This document shows positions 35,101 through 45,888 of a stretch of DNA of 64,000 nt, piece by piece (position 1 is the stretch's first letter; every line of letters begins with the position of its first letter). Below the pieces are notes generated by a model. That model was not told the origin of the DNA. It searched no databases and was given only the letters and a program-made list of their open reading frames with translations. A program made the position numbers and the translations under genes. Source of the DNA: Metridium senile (taxonomy: Eukaryota; Cnidaria; Anthozoa; Actiniaria; Metridiidae); the NCBI GenBank assembly GCA_949775045.1, contig OX459106.1:2096727-2160726 (forward strand). Direction: 5' to 3'.

Positions 35101-38100
35101 TCTTGAAACAGAGGAAAAACGTTGAACCAATCTTCTGACAATTCAGAAATGTTCTTGATGATGGTAATCCCTTCATTTTACAACAAAACAACAAGCCAAA
35201 CGTGTCCATTAATTGTCTCTAACAAATTAATCAGTATACAATTTGAGACTTCTTTTACACTGTTAACGTTTGACTTCGGTGAAACATTGTGCGCTTGCTG
35301 AAGCACGTCCTCCAAACAAATACTCTGAACAATTCCACATAAGTAGAAAGTCCTGTTAAGTGTTAAGGCCTAGTCTGGGACCTAAACTTGCCTTAACTCG
35401 CAGCTAGTTTGGGCGAGTTAAGGCGAGTTAAGGAAAAATCCCATAATTTGGAGTGACACTAAAAGAACATGACGTATATGTGTATATTTCAGCTTTGTGA
35501 GATGAGGTTAAGGCAATTCCCTGTGCATTATGACATTGAGTAATTTACTGCGAGCTTGTGCGAGTTAATGCGAGTTTGTGCGAGTTAAGGCGAGTTTGTG
35601 CGAGTTTGTGCGAGTTAAGGCGAGTTAAGGTCCCAGACTAAGCCTGTGTTAATTGCTTTCGACAACTTTTACTATCCAAAAGTTCTTCAAAAATAACCCG
35701 GTAATGGGTTTTCATCTGCAATATATCCCCTCGTGTCTTGACTTGAACTTCAAATTATAAACTTCAAATTATGTTAATTAGTTGATCTGAACGTAGATCG
35801 AAATATAGTATTTATTATAAGTAATAGCATGGCTTCAGGGGGATTAGTGATTAAATGTCCGCGAAAGCCCAGAGAAGTTTAGTGGAATTTAGTACCAAGG
35901 CCTGAGGCCGAGGGACGCTTACTAAACTTTCCGAGGCTGAGGGACATTTAACCACTAATCACCCGTAAAATGCATGCTATTAGATTGTAATATCATTGTT
36001 ACTCAGGAATATGGAACTACGGCTAGGAAATATATGTTAGTTTTCAATTCATAGAAGCGTTTTTTGAGTTTCTGTTTTAGAGCCTCAAGTTTTAACTTTA
36101 AAAAACGCATACTCGCTTCTGGTGTAAATGTTTAAAATTTTAATTTTACCAAATTTTTATGTGGTTTCCGATTGATTGCAAAAAAAACCGTAAAGCTCTC
36201 TATTACGGTCAGGGTAGCATTAAGTAAACGCACTAATACTTTCCCCTCGAGGTGATGCTAACAAGTTGAGCACGTTCACTTCGCGCTGATTGGCTAGTTC
36301 CCTCTGAAGTATTTACCTTGATGTATTATTTACAATCGTCAGGATCATGTTTTTGCTACAATGGAGGATCGCCATCTTGTAGAAATGGGAGACTGCGGCG
36401 TTGTTATTGTATCAATGGCTATTATGGAAGACGATGCCAGTATGGTAGGTAGCCTTGTGTATTTACAAGAAACAGTATTGTCATACACTGATATTATCAA
36501 TCTTTGTACTACTTTTCAGGATCACGCACAACAAGTAAGTATACAATTTATTTATTTATTTAACTATATATTTATTTATTTATTTGTTTATCTGTTTATT
36601 TGTTTATTTTTTCAGCAGTTGAAATTTCAATGTTTAACTGTATAATGAGTAACAGTGAACATGGAATAAGAATTATGAAATCTGTGTTCACAACTAATGC
36701 TAGTATCGAGCATTTAGAGCGGCAGAATTTTATGGTGTCAAGTGATATTTCTTTTAGTGTTAATGTCTATTTTTGTTGAACAGTGTTAATGACATTCACT
36801 GTATGCTTAACTGTTCAGTGAAATTCTTGAGAGAACAAACTTTAAAGACTGTTAATGGCACTCACAAATATAATGCTTCACAAACGAGCATGCAGGATTG
36901 TTTTATCAGGTTATTGTTCCTTGAGCAAGCGGCGTGTGAACAAGTCAACCAAACTACTAAAGATTTTTTTATCAATGTATATATGAATTGTACATTTAGA
37001 AAAATACCTATATTTATTTTCCAGCTCTCCCTATGACAAGACGCACAAATACACGTAAGAATTATTACCAACATGCTGTTGTATTTGTACTTGTACTTGT
37101 ACTTGTACTTGTACTTGTACTTGTACTTGTACTTGTACTTGTACTTGTACTTGTACTTGTACTTGTACTTGTACTTGTACTTGTACTTGTACTTGTACTT
37201 GTACTTGTACTTGTACTTGTACTTGTACTTGTACTTGTACTTGTACTTGTACTTGTACTTGTACTTGTACTTGTACTTGTACTTGTACTTGTACTTGTAC
37301 TTGTACTTGTACTTGTACTTGTACTTGTACTTGTACTTGTACTTGTACTTGTACTTGTACTTGTACTTGTACTTGTACTTGTACTTGTACTTGTACTTGT
37401 ACTTGTACTTGTACTTGTACTTGTACTTGTACTTGTACTTGTACTTGTACTTGTACTTGTACTTGTACTTGTACTTGTACTTGTACTTGTACTTGTACTT
37501 GTACTTGTACTTGTACTTGTACTTGTACTTGTACTTGTACTTGTACTTGTACTTGTACTTGTACTTGTACTTGTACTTGTACTTGTACTTGTACTTGTAC
37601 TTGTACTTGTACTTGTACTTGTACTTGTACTTGTACTTGTACTTGTACTTGTACTTGTACTTGTACTTGTACTTGTACTTGTACTTGTACTTGTACTTGT
37701 ACTTGTACTTGTACTTGTACTTGTACTTGTACTTGTACTTGTACTTGTACTTGTACTTGTACTTGTACTTGTACTTGTACTTGTACTTGTACTTGTACTT
37801 GTACTTGTACTTGTACTTGTACTTGTACTTGTACTTGTACTTGTACTTGTACTTGTACTTGTACTTGTACTTGTACTTGTACTTGTACTTGTACTTGTAC
37901 TTGTACTTGTACTTGTACTTGTACTTGTACTTGTACTTGTACTTGTACTTGTACTTGTACTTGTACTTGTACTTGTACTTGTACTTGTACTTGTACTTGT
38001 ACTTGTACTTGTAGATCTAGTTGTAGTTGTAGTTGTAGTTGTAGTTGTAGTTGTAGTTGTAGTTGTAGTTGTAGTTGTAGTTGTAGTTGTAGTTGTAGTT

Positions 38101-39996
38101 GTAGTTGTAGTTGTAGTTGTAGTTGTAGTTGTAGTTGTAGTTGTAGTTGTAGTTGTAGTTGTAGTTGTAGTTGTAGTTGTAGTTGTAGTTGTAGTTGTAG
38201 TTGTAGTTGTAGTTGTAGTTGTAGTTGTATACGGAGTTGTATACGGAGTTGTAGTTGTTTATCGATAGATCGAATAGTACAAGTATTGACTTGTTTTCAT
38301 CCTTTTCAGCACCTACGCCAAACATCAATTCCAGATTTTTCTTGAGGTAATAGAGCAGTTTCATGCTATCTAGCACCGCTGTTTTATTTTACAAAAGTCG
38401 CCTTTGCACAGGTTAAGCCTCAATTTGTTGAAGCCAAGCAAGAGCAAATACAACTGCTTAATTAACAAAAGAACATCCATATATATTTACTATGAATCGA
38501 GATTATCCCTGTGCAAGTAAGCCTTTTGTCAAATAGTACAGCGATTAAAACTGGAGTATTCTGCTGGCTAGTCATTGTAAATGTTCATGTATATTTCAAA
38601 TGATTATTCTACATTTATCAAATCACTATTGTGTTTTATAGGTTGATTTTGAAATTGCTGAAAAGCTTCAAAGCCTTGATTGATGTGGTAAGCAAAAGAA
38701 TAAGAACAGTATTTTAATAATGATTGTATTATACTTTATTGCTTTAGCCGTATTATATTATATTTTATTATATTCTTTTCCATTAAATTCCATTAAATTT
38801 TATTATATTCTTTTCTATTCTATTCTATTCTATTCTATTCTATTCTATTCTATTCTATTCTATTCTATTCAATTCTATTCTATTCTAATTCTATTCTATT
38901 CTATTCTATTCTATTCTATTCTATTCTATTCTATTCTATTCTATTCTATTCTATTCTATTCTATTCTATTCTATTCTATTCTATTCTATTCTATTCTATT
39001 CTATTCTATTCTATTATATTCTATTCTATTCTATTCTATTCTATTCTATTTCATTCCAATTACTTTTGTTTATAGACGTCCACCTTGCTTAAGGCTCATC
39101 TGAAAAGCAACGATGCCCAACTCAAAAAGAGTACGTACAAAAGTAGAATATATAGATTGTCAGGAACTTTAATGTTATGGCGTATTGGATATTTTTCTTT
39201 CTTAAATAGAGATTTATACATGGGGGCGCTAAGTAAGAAATTAAACTTCATGAACAGTGTTTAATTCGATATTTCACAAGTGAGCGCAGTGAATACCCAT
39301 GTATTAATTTGTTGATGATATCACAAACAGTGTTTTAATTCAAAAACTATTAACAAAAGAAATTGAAATTCGTCAAACAATTTTAATGAAAACATATTTT
39401 AGACTGTTGTAAATGATAAATGGTTCCAAAACATTAATAACAATATGATTTCTTATATTTAGGGGAGATTGTGTCCATGATGAAAAGAGTTGACTACAAT
39501 GCGCAAAATCTTGAGAATTCACGTGACCCGGAGGTTATCAAGGTGAAAAGAGATGTTGATGAAACACGCATGCGTGCCAAAGACCTCATCGCAAAACTGG
39601 ATGATTGCATAGGTTAGTCAATGGATTGATATAAATTACAAATTTGTAATATTCAACAAAACAAACGACATACATACAGACAGACATAACAGACAACCAA
39701 CCAGCCAACCAACCAACCAACCAACCAACCAACCAACCAACCTACAAACAAACAAACTAACAAATAAAGTAACAAAGTAATTATTTAACAAACAAACAAA
39801 CACAAGCAATCAATCAAACAAACAAGCAAACTAAATGACACTGAAACAAGACAGACAGAAAGACCAATAAAAAAATAAAAAAAACACACTATGTTTTATA
39901 TTAAAAGCAACAAACACAAACAACAATTGCCATACTGTACTTAATTCATTTACATTAACTATTTTAGATGACGAACCTGACAAGAACAAGAAGTAG
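29116..39996 (+). CDS. Gene B: complete secreted modular protein, signal peptide, acidic pro-segment, two EGF-like modules, helical Lys-rich tail
   Basis: Exons: 29116-29139 (ATG start), 31327-31384, 31530-31613 (or 31604 or 31622), 33649-33756 (EGF), 33832-33849, 36343-36444 (EGF), 36520-36534, 37025-37054, 38310-38346, 38642-38687, 39076-39130, 39463-39612, 39968-39996 (TAG). The lengths sum to 756 nt, exactly 252 codons, with every junction GT-AG and in phase. The product starts [16 protein letters not shown], a clear signal peptide. Then comes an acidic segment ending ENAEDRKR, so a prohormone-convertase-type cut could free the EGF part. Thr/Arg linkers (PTTRQ, SRTT, MTRRTNT) separate modules. 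The tail contains [15 protein letters not shown], an amphipathic cationic helix, further KR pairs, and ends DEPDKNKK. It differs from gene A in lacking one EGF exon and the LU exon. Probably extracellular; family not recognised. Confidence 0.75.
33649..33756 (+). CDS. EGF-like module exon 1 of gene B
   Basis: 108 nt, phase 1-1, the counterpart of gene A EGF1, encoding [11 protein letters not shown] and [10 protein letters not shown]. With the pro-segment ending in RKR just upstream, it is likely the N terminus of the mature chain. Confidence 0.85.
33859..34123. mobile_element. Copy B version of the TA-flanked MITE at 10,804
   Basis: Same ends (CACCTATTTC...GAAATAGGTG) and same position nine bases past the 18-nt micro-exon. 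Its presence in both copies shows it inserted before the segmental duplication, and marks 33,649 as the true counterpart of EGF1, not EGF2. Confidence 0.88.
36343..36444 (+). CDS. EGF-like module exon 2 of gene B (counterpart of gene A EGF3)
   Basis: 102 nt, in phase, encoding [12 protein letters not shown] and [11 protein letters not shown]. It is one codon shorter at the 5' end than gene A EGF3 and has Arg for Ser in GYYGRRC. The frame is kept. Confidence 0.85.
37081..38012. repeat. (GTACTT)n hexanucleotide array, about 155 apparently perfect units
   Basis: Some 930 bp of uninterrupted TTGTAC/GTACTT with no variant unit that I can find. Long open frames (Val-Leu, Leu-Tyr) across it are artefacts. 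It sits in the intron after exon 37025-37054. Copy A has TTGTAG units here instead. Confidence 0.97.
38013..38232. repeat. (TTGTAG)n array, copy B
   Basis: About 35 TTGTAG units directly after the GTACTT array, joined by TTGTAGATCTAG. Ends with two TTGTATACGGAG units; copy A has one. Confidence 0.95.
38795..39057. repeat. (ATTCT)n pentanucleotide array, copy B
   Basis: About 50 ATTCT units with three or four single-base variants, just before the acceptor of exon 39076-39130. Confidence 0.95.
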
Positions 39997-40883
39997 AACC
40001 AAGATTCAACGAAAAGCACATTAAGCTGATAAAAGCACCATCAAGTTAATATCTAAGTTAAAGTACGCAAAAGTACCATGGGACCTTCTCCATCGATCTT
40101 TTCTAAACAAAAACAAAATACTTCTTGTACCCAGACACTTCTCAGCTTTCTAAACAAGATTCAAAAGCTCTGGGAAACACAAAAGATGAATATCAAGTGA
40201 TCCGATTGTCTGTAAAATAAAAAGTGTTTGTGAATGTGTTTGCGAAAATGAAAAGGAGCATGCATGGACTCTGTTGACATTGTCGCAAGATTCCTGGCTG
40301 CCAATCAGTAGTGTTTCCCAGAGCCTTCCACCCAAATATCCATTTTTTTTACTATATTTTTGCAATATTTGGAAGAGATTAAGAGAGGACGAACCATTAA
40401 ATAACAATTTTTTTTCTACTTTTTCATAATTAATCTAAATGAACATATCCACTTCTTTCAAAAAGGGTTGACGGTGTAAACGGCGAATAGTAATTGCAAG
40501 ACCGAAAGGAGTTGTGGTTACGCATACATCTGTGTTTCACTGTTCCATCAATTGTAAGGTCTTTTCAAAGATCGCATATATAATACCAAATACAAAGTGT
40601 TCCCTTTGGTCATGCAATCATCGTTCGCCATTCACCCCGTCAATCTTTTTTGATATAAGTGTATATTAGCTCAGCTAGTTTGTCAGCACTTAGTTTTGAT
40701 AATGATTTTAATTTGCAATAAAGTCGAAAACTAAACTCTCATCGTAATCAAGTTTCTTGTAGAACATATATATTGAGTCTCAAGAAAATATTCCTCGGGG
40801 TTTTATGTTTTCTTTACTTTCTTAATCTCAAAATGTATGTAATGTTTGAAATGAATTATCGGTTGCGCTGTAAAGCAGCAAAT

Positions 40884-41053
40884 AGGCCTCTTTACCTCTG
40901 TATGCAAATTCCCCATTTCAGGCCACGTGTCATTCCCTTGAGAATTGTTCTTTTATGATGAACGTGTTATATCATTTACATGTGAAACAAACAATTTCCA
41001 AGGATAGCATCACGTGATCTGAAATAGGTAAACAAACAAGGAAGGTAAAGAGG
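40884..41053. mobile_element. MITE, about 170 bp, only in copy B
   Basis: TAGGCCTCTTTACCT at the left pairs with AGGTAAAGAGGTCTA at the right; inside, TTTCAGGCCACGTG pairs imperfectly with CACGTGATCTGAAA. Copy A reads GCAGCAAATTTGGAAAT across the site (about 23,312). Confidence 0.8.
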
Positions 41054-41079
41054 TCTATTTGGAAATATAAAGGGTTGCA

Positions 41080-41667
41080 CTTTTTGCGACATACATTGGC
41101 TGATACATTCAGGGACGGTTGTTCCCAGTTCCCCCTCAATAAATGCAGGGATGACAGGATAGTTCCTTTCGGTTATAATTAATCTTGTTGAACTTATTAC
41201 AAAAATGATGTACAATAATAGAATTGTTACTTAACTTTAATTTGCAATACTATAATTTTTACCCTACTTTAGCTAGAATTAAGGAGTTTTTAAGGAGTTT
41301 TTAATTTGCTGATTTTCTAAAATTCAAGTGATTTTCAAGTGCCCTTAAAAACGTAAATCAAATCTAAGGAGTTGTCAAGGAGTTAAAACACGAACCCTGT
41401 TATAATGTTATTGACACCTAATTGCAAGAACGTTGTCCAAACCTTTGTAATTTAGTAGGAAATGAATTAATTGAAAGACAAAAGAAGATCACTCAAGCCG
41501 AACTCTTTATTTTGTTATTCCTTTCTTACTAAATTACAAATGTTCTTTTTTCGTGTGACAGCATTCTTGCAATTAGGTTTACTTAGAATCGGTCAGATAT
41601 TGTTATTATATTGTTTTCTGGATATTTTGTTTGATTCTTGTTAATCTATTTATTGTAATGCTAATTT
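41080..41667. other. No feature recognised
   Basis: AT-rich sequence beyond the duplication. No coding, repeat or transposon end that I can support. Confidence 0.4.
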
Positions 41668-42598
41668 CTATTCGCCATTCCTAAGTTGCGCAAAGGATTG
41701 GGTCGAGTTGTCATCGCAAAGCATTTTGGGGCTGTTCTTGGAGACGCTACCAAAACATTGCCTTTAAAGACCGCTAAACCTTCGAGTGAATGTTGAAATA
41801 CTGAAACGAAAAACGATCATTTTAAGTCAGAAAAACAAGATATTCCTTGAGCAGAACCACCAAAGCCATTACAGCTGTGTTCGAAAGCTATTTTGAAACG
41901 CTGGCGTTCGCGTAGCTAATTCGAAGGTGAGGTTGTTTGAAACGGTCTTGCTTCGACATATCTTTCATATTTTGCTCGTTTTGTTGAGATAAGATGTCAA
42001 CTTTTGTCTATATTTTTTTTAAAGTCAATTACTTTATAGTCTGACGACAACTTAAAAGGATAGTTCGTCGATCATTCAGTTGGAAATGTTGCGAAAGCAC
42101 TGCTTTCTTTGCTGATTACAACGTTTGTGTTCCTTCTTTCGTGATGAATTCCACCATCAGGATTGACGATATGATCTCCTTATCTAAGTTGTTGTCTATA
42201 TTGACTCTAAAAAACATCAATACAAGCAAAATTTGATGTATGATTGCAATAAAACTGGCAAAAATATGACTGATTTCGTCGATACCTAGACAGTAAACTA
42301 CCGCTTTCAAACAACCTCACATTCGAATAACTCGTTCGATTACCGAATAATTTTGCGCTTCTACTCAAACGCCAGCGTTTCAAAATAGCTTCCGAGTACA
42401 TCTGTAATGGCTATGGTGGTTCTGCTCAAGGAATATCTTGTTTTTCTGACTTAAAAATATCGTTTTTCGTCTCAGTATTTCATAAGGTTTAGCGGTCTTT
42501 AGCGGCAATGTTTTGGTGGCGTCCTCAAAAACAGCCCCAAACTGCTTTGCGATGACAACTCGACCCAATCCCTTGCGCAACTTAAGAATGGCGAATAG
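41668..42598. mobile_element. Fold-back DNA element with ~280-bp inverted arms
   Basis: The left arm starts CTATTCGCCATTCCTAAGTT and runs to about 41,945; the right arm, its reverse complement, runs from about 42,300 and ends AAGAATGGCGAATAG. Shared blocks include TTGGGTCGAGTTGTCATCGC, CAAGATATTCCTTGAGCAGA and AACGCTGGCGTT. The 350-bp centre has no coding sequence. Target duplication and superfamily not determined. Confidence 0.8.
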
Positions 42599-42635
42599 AT
42601 GTTACATTTTTATTAACTTCAATGCAAGTACCTTA

Positions 42636-43433
42636 TTAGTCGGGCTACCCGCAGGGGGCCCGACTTTAGTTTTACCTTTTTGCCAATCTATCTATCTATC
42701 GTCGTGTCGCGTTTGGGAAACCACAGGTAACCCAAACCCAGAAGTTGTACTTCACCACACCGAAACCAATATGGTCGACTTACGGCTAAAACACGTTTAA
42801 TTCAAAATGGTTTTAAAAGGAGTTGAATCTCTCAATCAACACATAAAGTCGTCGTAATTTAGCTTTTTATTAATCAAAGTATGTACATGGAGTATTAGTT
42901 TTCAAGTTCATCGTCGTCTTCGTGTCAAAAAATAGATTTGAAGAACTTCGATCGTATTTCGACATCTTCGATCCCGTGAGTGGAAAATCGTCTGATATAA
43001 GGACATGCATGGATATATAAGCTTCATATTTCGGTAAAAGTACAATTAATTATATATATCAAGCATATCAAGAGTAATTTTCAAACGAACCATTTCAACT
43101 TCATAACACGTGTTTCAGTCTTTGTTTGCAAGTCAGTGTTTTTAATTCATTATTCAGTGTAGCAAGTAAAATTGTGTGAATCATTTGTTTTCTTGATTTA
43201 AGTTCGTTAAAGTGTTTGAAGTTTATGTTTTTAAAGTCATGCATGTTCTCAGCAATGATCAGAAGTCTACTTTGTATGCACCAGTCATTCATATTTATAG
43301 ATATTAAATTATTGTATACTAAAAAAAACGTTTCATTGTATTATATTAAATATAAAATGAAAAAAATATTTAGGTGTTATTTATTCTTATACATTCTCTA
43401 TTCACTAGCTACTTTTTGACGTAGCCCGACTTC
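42636..43433. mobile_element. Possible DNA element bounded by AGTCGGGCTAC inverted ends
   Basis: AGTCGGGCTAC at about 42,638 is matched by GTAGCCCGACT at about 43,423. The inside is AT-rich without a recognisable gene. Only the short ends support this. Confidence 0.3.
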
Positions 43434-43539
43434 ACACTCTTGGAGTGTCTAGTTGTATATGAGTTTCAGTCATAATAATCTAACTACGGAGCGCTAGTTT
43501 AACGGTCTCTCAAAAATGTTCGGTAAGGTTGTTTGTAAA

Positions 43540-44205
43540 CAAGTTGCCACATATTGATCCCACCGCAATAATGATTGACAAGTCGCCGCAATATTGATTC
43601 CACCGCAACAATGATTCACAAGTCGCTGCCATATTGATCCCACCGCAATAATGATACACAAGTCGTCGCAACTGATTGATTCCCGCCGCAATAATGATTC
43701 ACAAGTCGCTGCAATATTGATCCCACCGCAATAATGATACACAAGTCGCCGCAATATTGATCCCACCGCAATAATGATACACAAGTCACCGCAATATTGA
43801 TCCCACCGCAATAATGATACACAAGTCGTCGCAACTGATTGATTCCCGCCGCAATAATGATTCACAAGTCGCTGCAATATTGATCCCACCGCAATAATGA
43901 TACACAAGTCGCTGCAATATTGATCCCACCGCAATAATGATACACAAGTCACCGCAATATTGATTCCACCGCAATAATGATACACAAGTCACCGCAATAT
44001 TGATTCCACCGCAATAATGATTCACAAGTCGCTGCAATATTGATTCCACCGCAATAATGATTCACAAGTCACCGCAATATTGATTCCACCGCAATAATGA
44101 TTCACAAGTCACCGCAATATTGATTCCACCGCAATAATGATTCACAAGTCGCTGCAATATTGATCACACCGCAATAATGATTCACAAGTCGCCACGGTGG
44201 GAATC
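43540..44205. repeat. 40-bp minisatellite, about 16 copies
   Basis: Unit CCACCGCAATAATGATTCAC plus AAGTCGCCGCAATATTGATT (40 bp). Two units carry a variant junction (CGTCGCAACTGATTGATTCC). It ends at GGTGGGAATCAATATATATTGCGGTGA, which inverts part of the unit. Long minus-strand frames over it are artefacts. It lies directly upstream of the first WW/zinc-finger gene. Confidence 0.93.
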
Positions 44206-44239
44206 AATATATATTGCGGTGACTTTGGATCATTTTGGC

Positions 44240-44526
44240 GGACGTCTTGGGCTTCCTATAGTTTCCCCAGTCCTTGAGGGCAAGTCAGCAACGCCTGCTC
44301 AATTTCACATATTACACAAGGCTGTGTGAACAGATTTTTCTCGTTTCTTCGAATAAGTCAGGTAATTTACTCTCTTAATTCCTTTTTAACATCTATTATA
44401 ATCGTCTCTAGGCCATAGTAGACGATTGTAGAGAAGAATTTCAGGCATTTTGAGTTGATTTTGGTTATTTTTTTGTCAATCAAGCGACCATCGAGATTGC
44501 GAGTCTAAAGAACGGTTTGAATATAC
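44240..44526 (+). promoter_or_regulatory. Conserved 5' region of the WW/zinc-finger gene 1 (likely non-coding first exon or promoter)
   Basis: TTGGGCTTCCTATAG...CCCAGTCC and the following ~270 bp align with 54,160-54,480 ahead of gene 2, including GTAGAGAAG and CAGG[CA][AT][TG]GTTGAGTTGATTTTGG, although the intron sequences around them differ. Both genes have an acceptor just before the first ATG, so a 5' non-coding exon should lie here. The exact start site is not visible. Confidence 0.4.
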
Positions 44527-45793
44527 CAGTTCGGTTACTTGCCAGATTTGGCAATATGTGTCACGTGACAAAATGGCGTCCCCAAATAATCATCAGGGTT
44601 GCTTGTTGTCATGGATTTTTTTGTAGTAAAATCAAATCAATCCAACAATTCACTGTAATAGGAGCAATCTATTGACATTTAAGTAGCAGTAGATGCCCAT
44701 ATTTGGATACTACACGACCTTTTATGACCTTTTATGATAAGTTATTGTTGAATTTTTGATGATCGTTGGTGTTTTCAGAGCTATTTAAAAGTATCATTTT
44801 GACGTTTTTAGCAAAATTTGCCCGTGGTTGAAAGAAATCGGATCGATTAGATCAAAAGTATTTGAGTTTTCCTTTTTAACAGTATAATTTTTGTGTTGGC
44901 GCACAGCGAAAAAGTGATGGCGCATTTACAATGAAACGGCACACTGCAGTGAAACAGCATGGGCGCCATTTTACATCTCAGCAGTGGAGGCTCGTACGAA
45001 GAAGTATCTGGACAACGATCGTAGGGTTTGTTGTAACTACTTTGGGCGAAGGGTCAAAAGCATATTAAGAAACGTTTCGAAATTATCATTCAAATAGGAG
45101 GCGTTACAGCTTTGGAAGGAATGTTTCAGTATCGAACGAGAAGATGTGTTCACGCAAACCCGTGCCGGCCGGAGGTATATCTGATCGCGCGCGTTGACAA
45201 AGATCCGACCTTGCATCAATTTGACGCAACATTGTAGAAGAGACAAAGCCTTTGATTTTGTATCCAAAATGTGTATTTGGTTATCATAAACATTGTAAAA
45301 GTGATTCGTTGCTTATTTAATAGCATATTATTTCGGATGTTATGCCCCCTACCACGACACGGTCACCACGCGTACCCAGTAAACCAGCAATGGAACTACA
45401 GCCAAGAAGTAGGTAGGGGCTATCATCCCATTTGAAAGGGTTATTCCTTTGTAATAAGTGTATGTGGCTTCTATTGCGATCAATAAAATAGAAGATACCA
45501 CTCGCCAACATTGAGTTTGTTAGCGTTATTTAAAGGGTAATAAATCCATAAACTTTTACAGATTTGTATGAGTACTAAGTATCTAATATTCATAGAAATA
45601 AATATATATTTTTTAAAAGCGTTTGTGGCTATTCTTTGTAAGTCGTTTAATTTAGGTTCTTATTATTGATCGCTCACACATTTCAACATCTTTTGGTTGT
45701 TATGCTATTTGATACTGTTCTTGTGAATCCTCGAACGTGATTGGACAAAAGCAATGTCCAAAATATTGCCAAATCTGGCAAGTAACCGAACTG
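44527..45793. mobile_element. DNA transposon, 1,267 bp, perfect 31-bp inverted ends, 5-bp target duplication TATAC
   Basis: Left end CAGTTCGGTTACTTGCCAGA and eleven further bases are matched exactly by the right end at 45,763-45,793. TATAC stands at 44522-44526 and 45794-45798. Gene 2's 5' region gives a TATAC-containing empty site. Two minus-strand frames inside (45,511-45,317 and 45,267-45,037) show no domain I recognise. A 5-bp target and CAG start could fit some hAT lineages; not proven. The element at 59,066 shares its end design. Confidence 0.88.
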
Positions 45794-45888
45794 TATACGG
45801 TTTTGAATATACCTACTTTTATTATTGATGATAATCTCGTTTACGGATGTGTTTAATGACTAATGTATTTCTACAGCTATTTGACAAG

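Larger units (their letters stand above)
29188..41070 (+). repeat. Segmental duplication, copy B (partner 5,911-23,330)
   Basis: Direct-orientation copy of the region at 5,911. The left border falls inside a transposon interior only ~50 bp after gene B's first exon. The right border fades at GGAAATA after the 170-bp insertion at 40,884. Introns match closely, so the duplication is recent relative to intron decay. Confidence 0.9.

Noticed and set aside
37033..38268. Very long open frames coding Val-Leu or Leu-Tyr repeats
   Set aside because: They are reading frames through the (GTACTT)n and (TTGTAG)n arrays, inside an intron of gene B; not genes.
43494..44049. Minus-strand frames of the YHYCGGINIA type
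   Set aside because: Translation of the 40-bp minisatellite.
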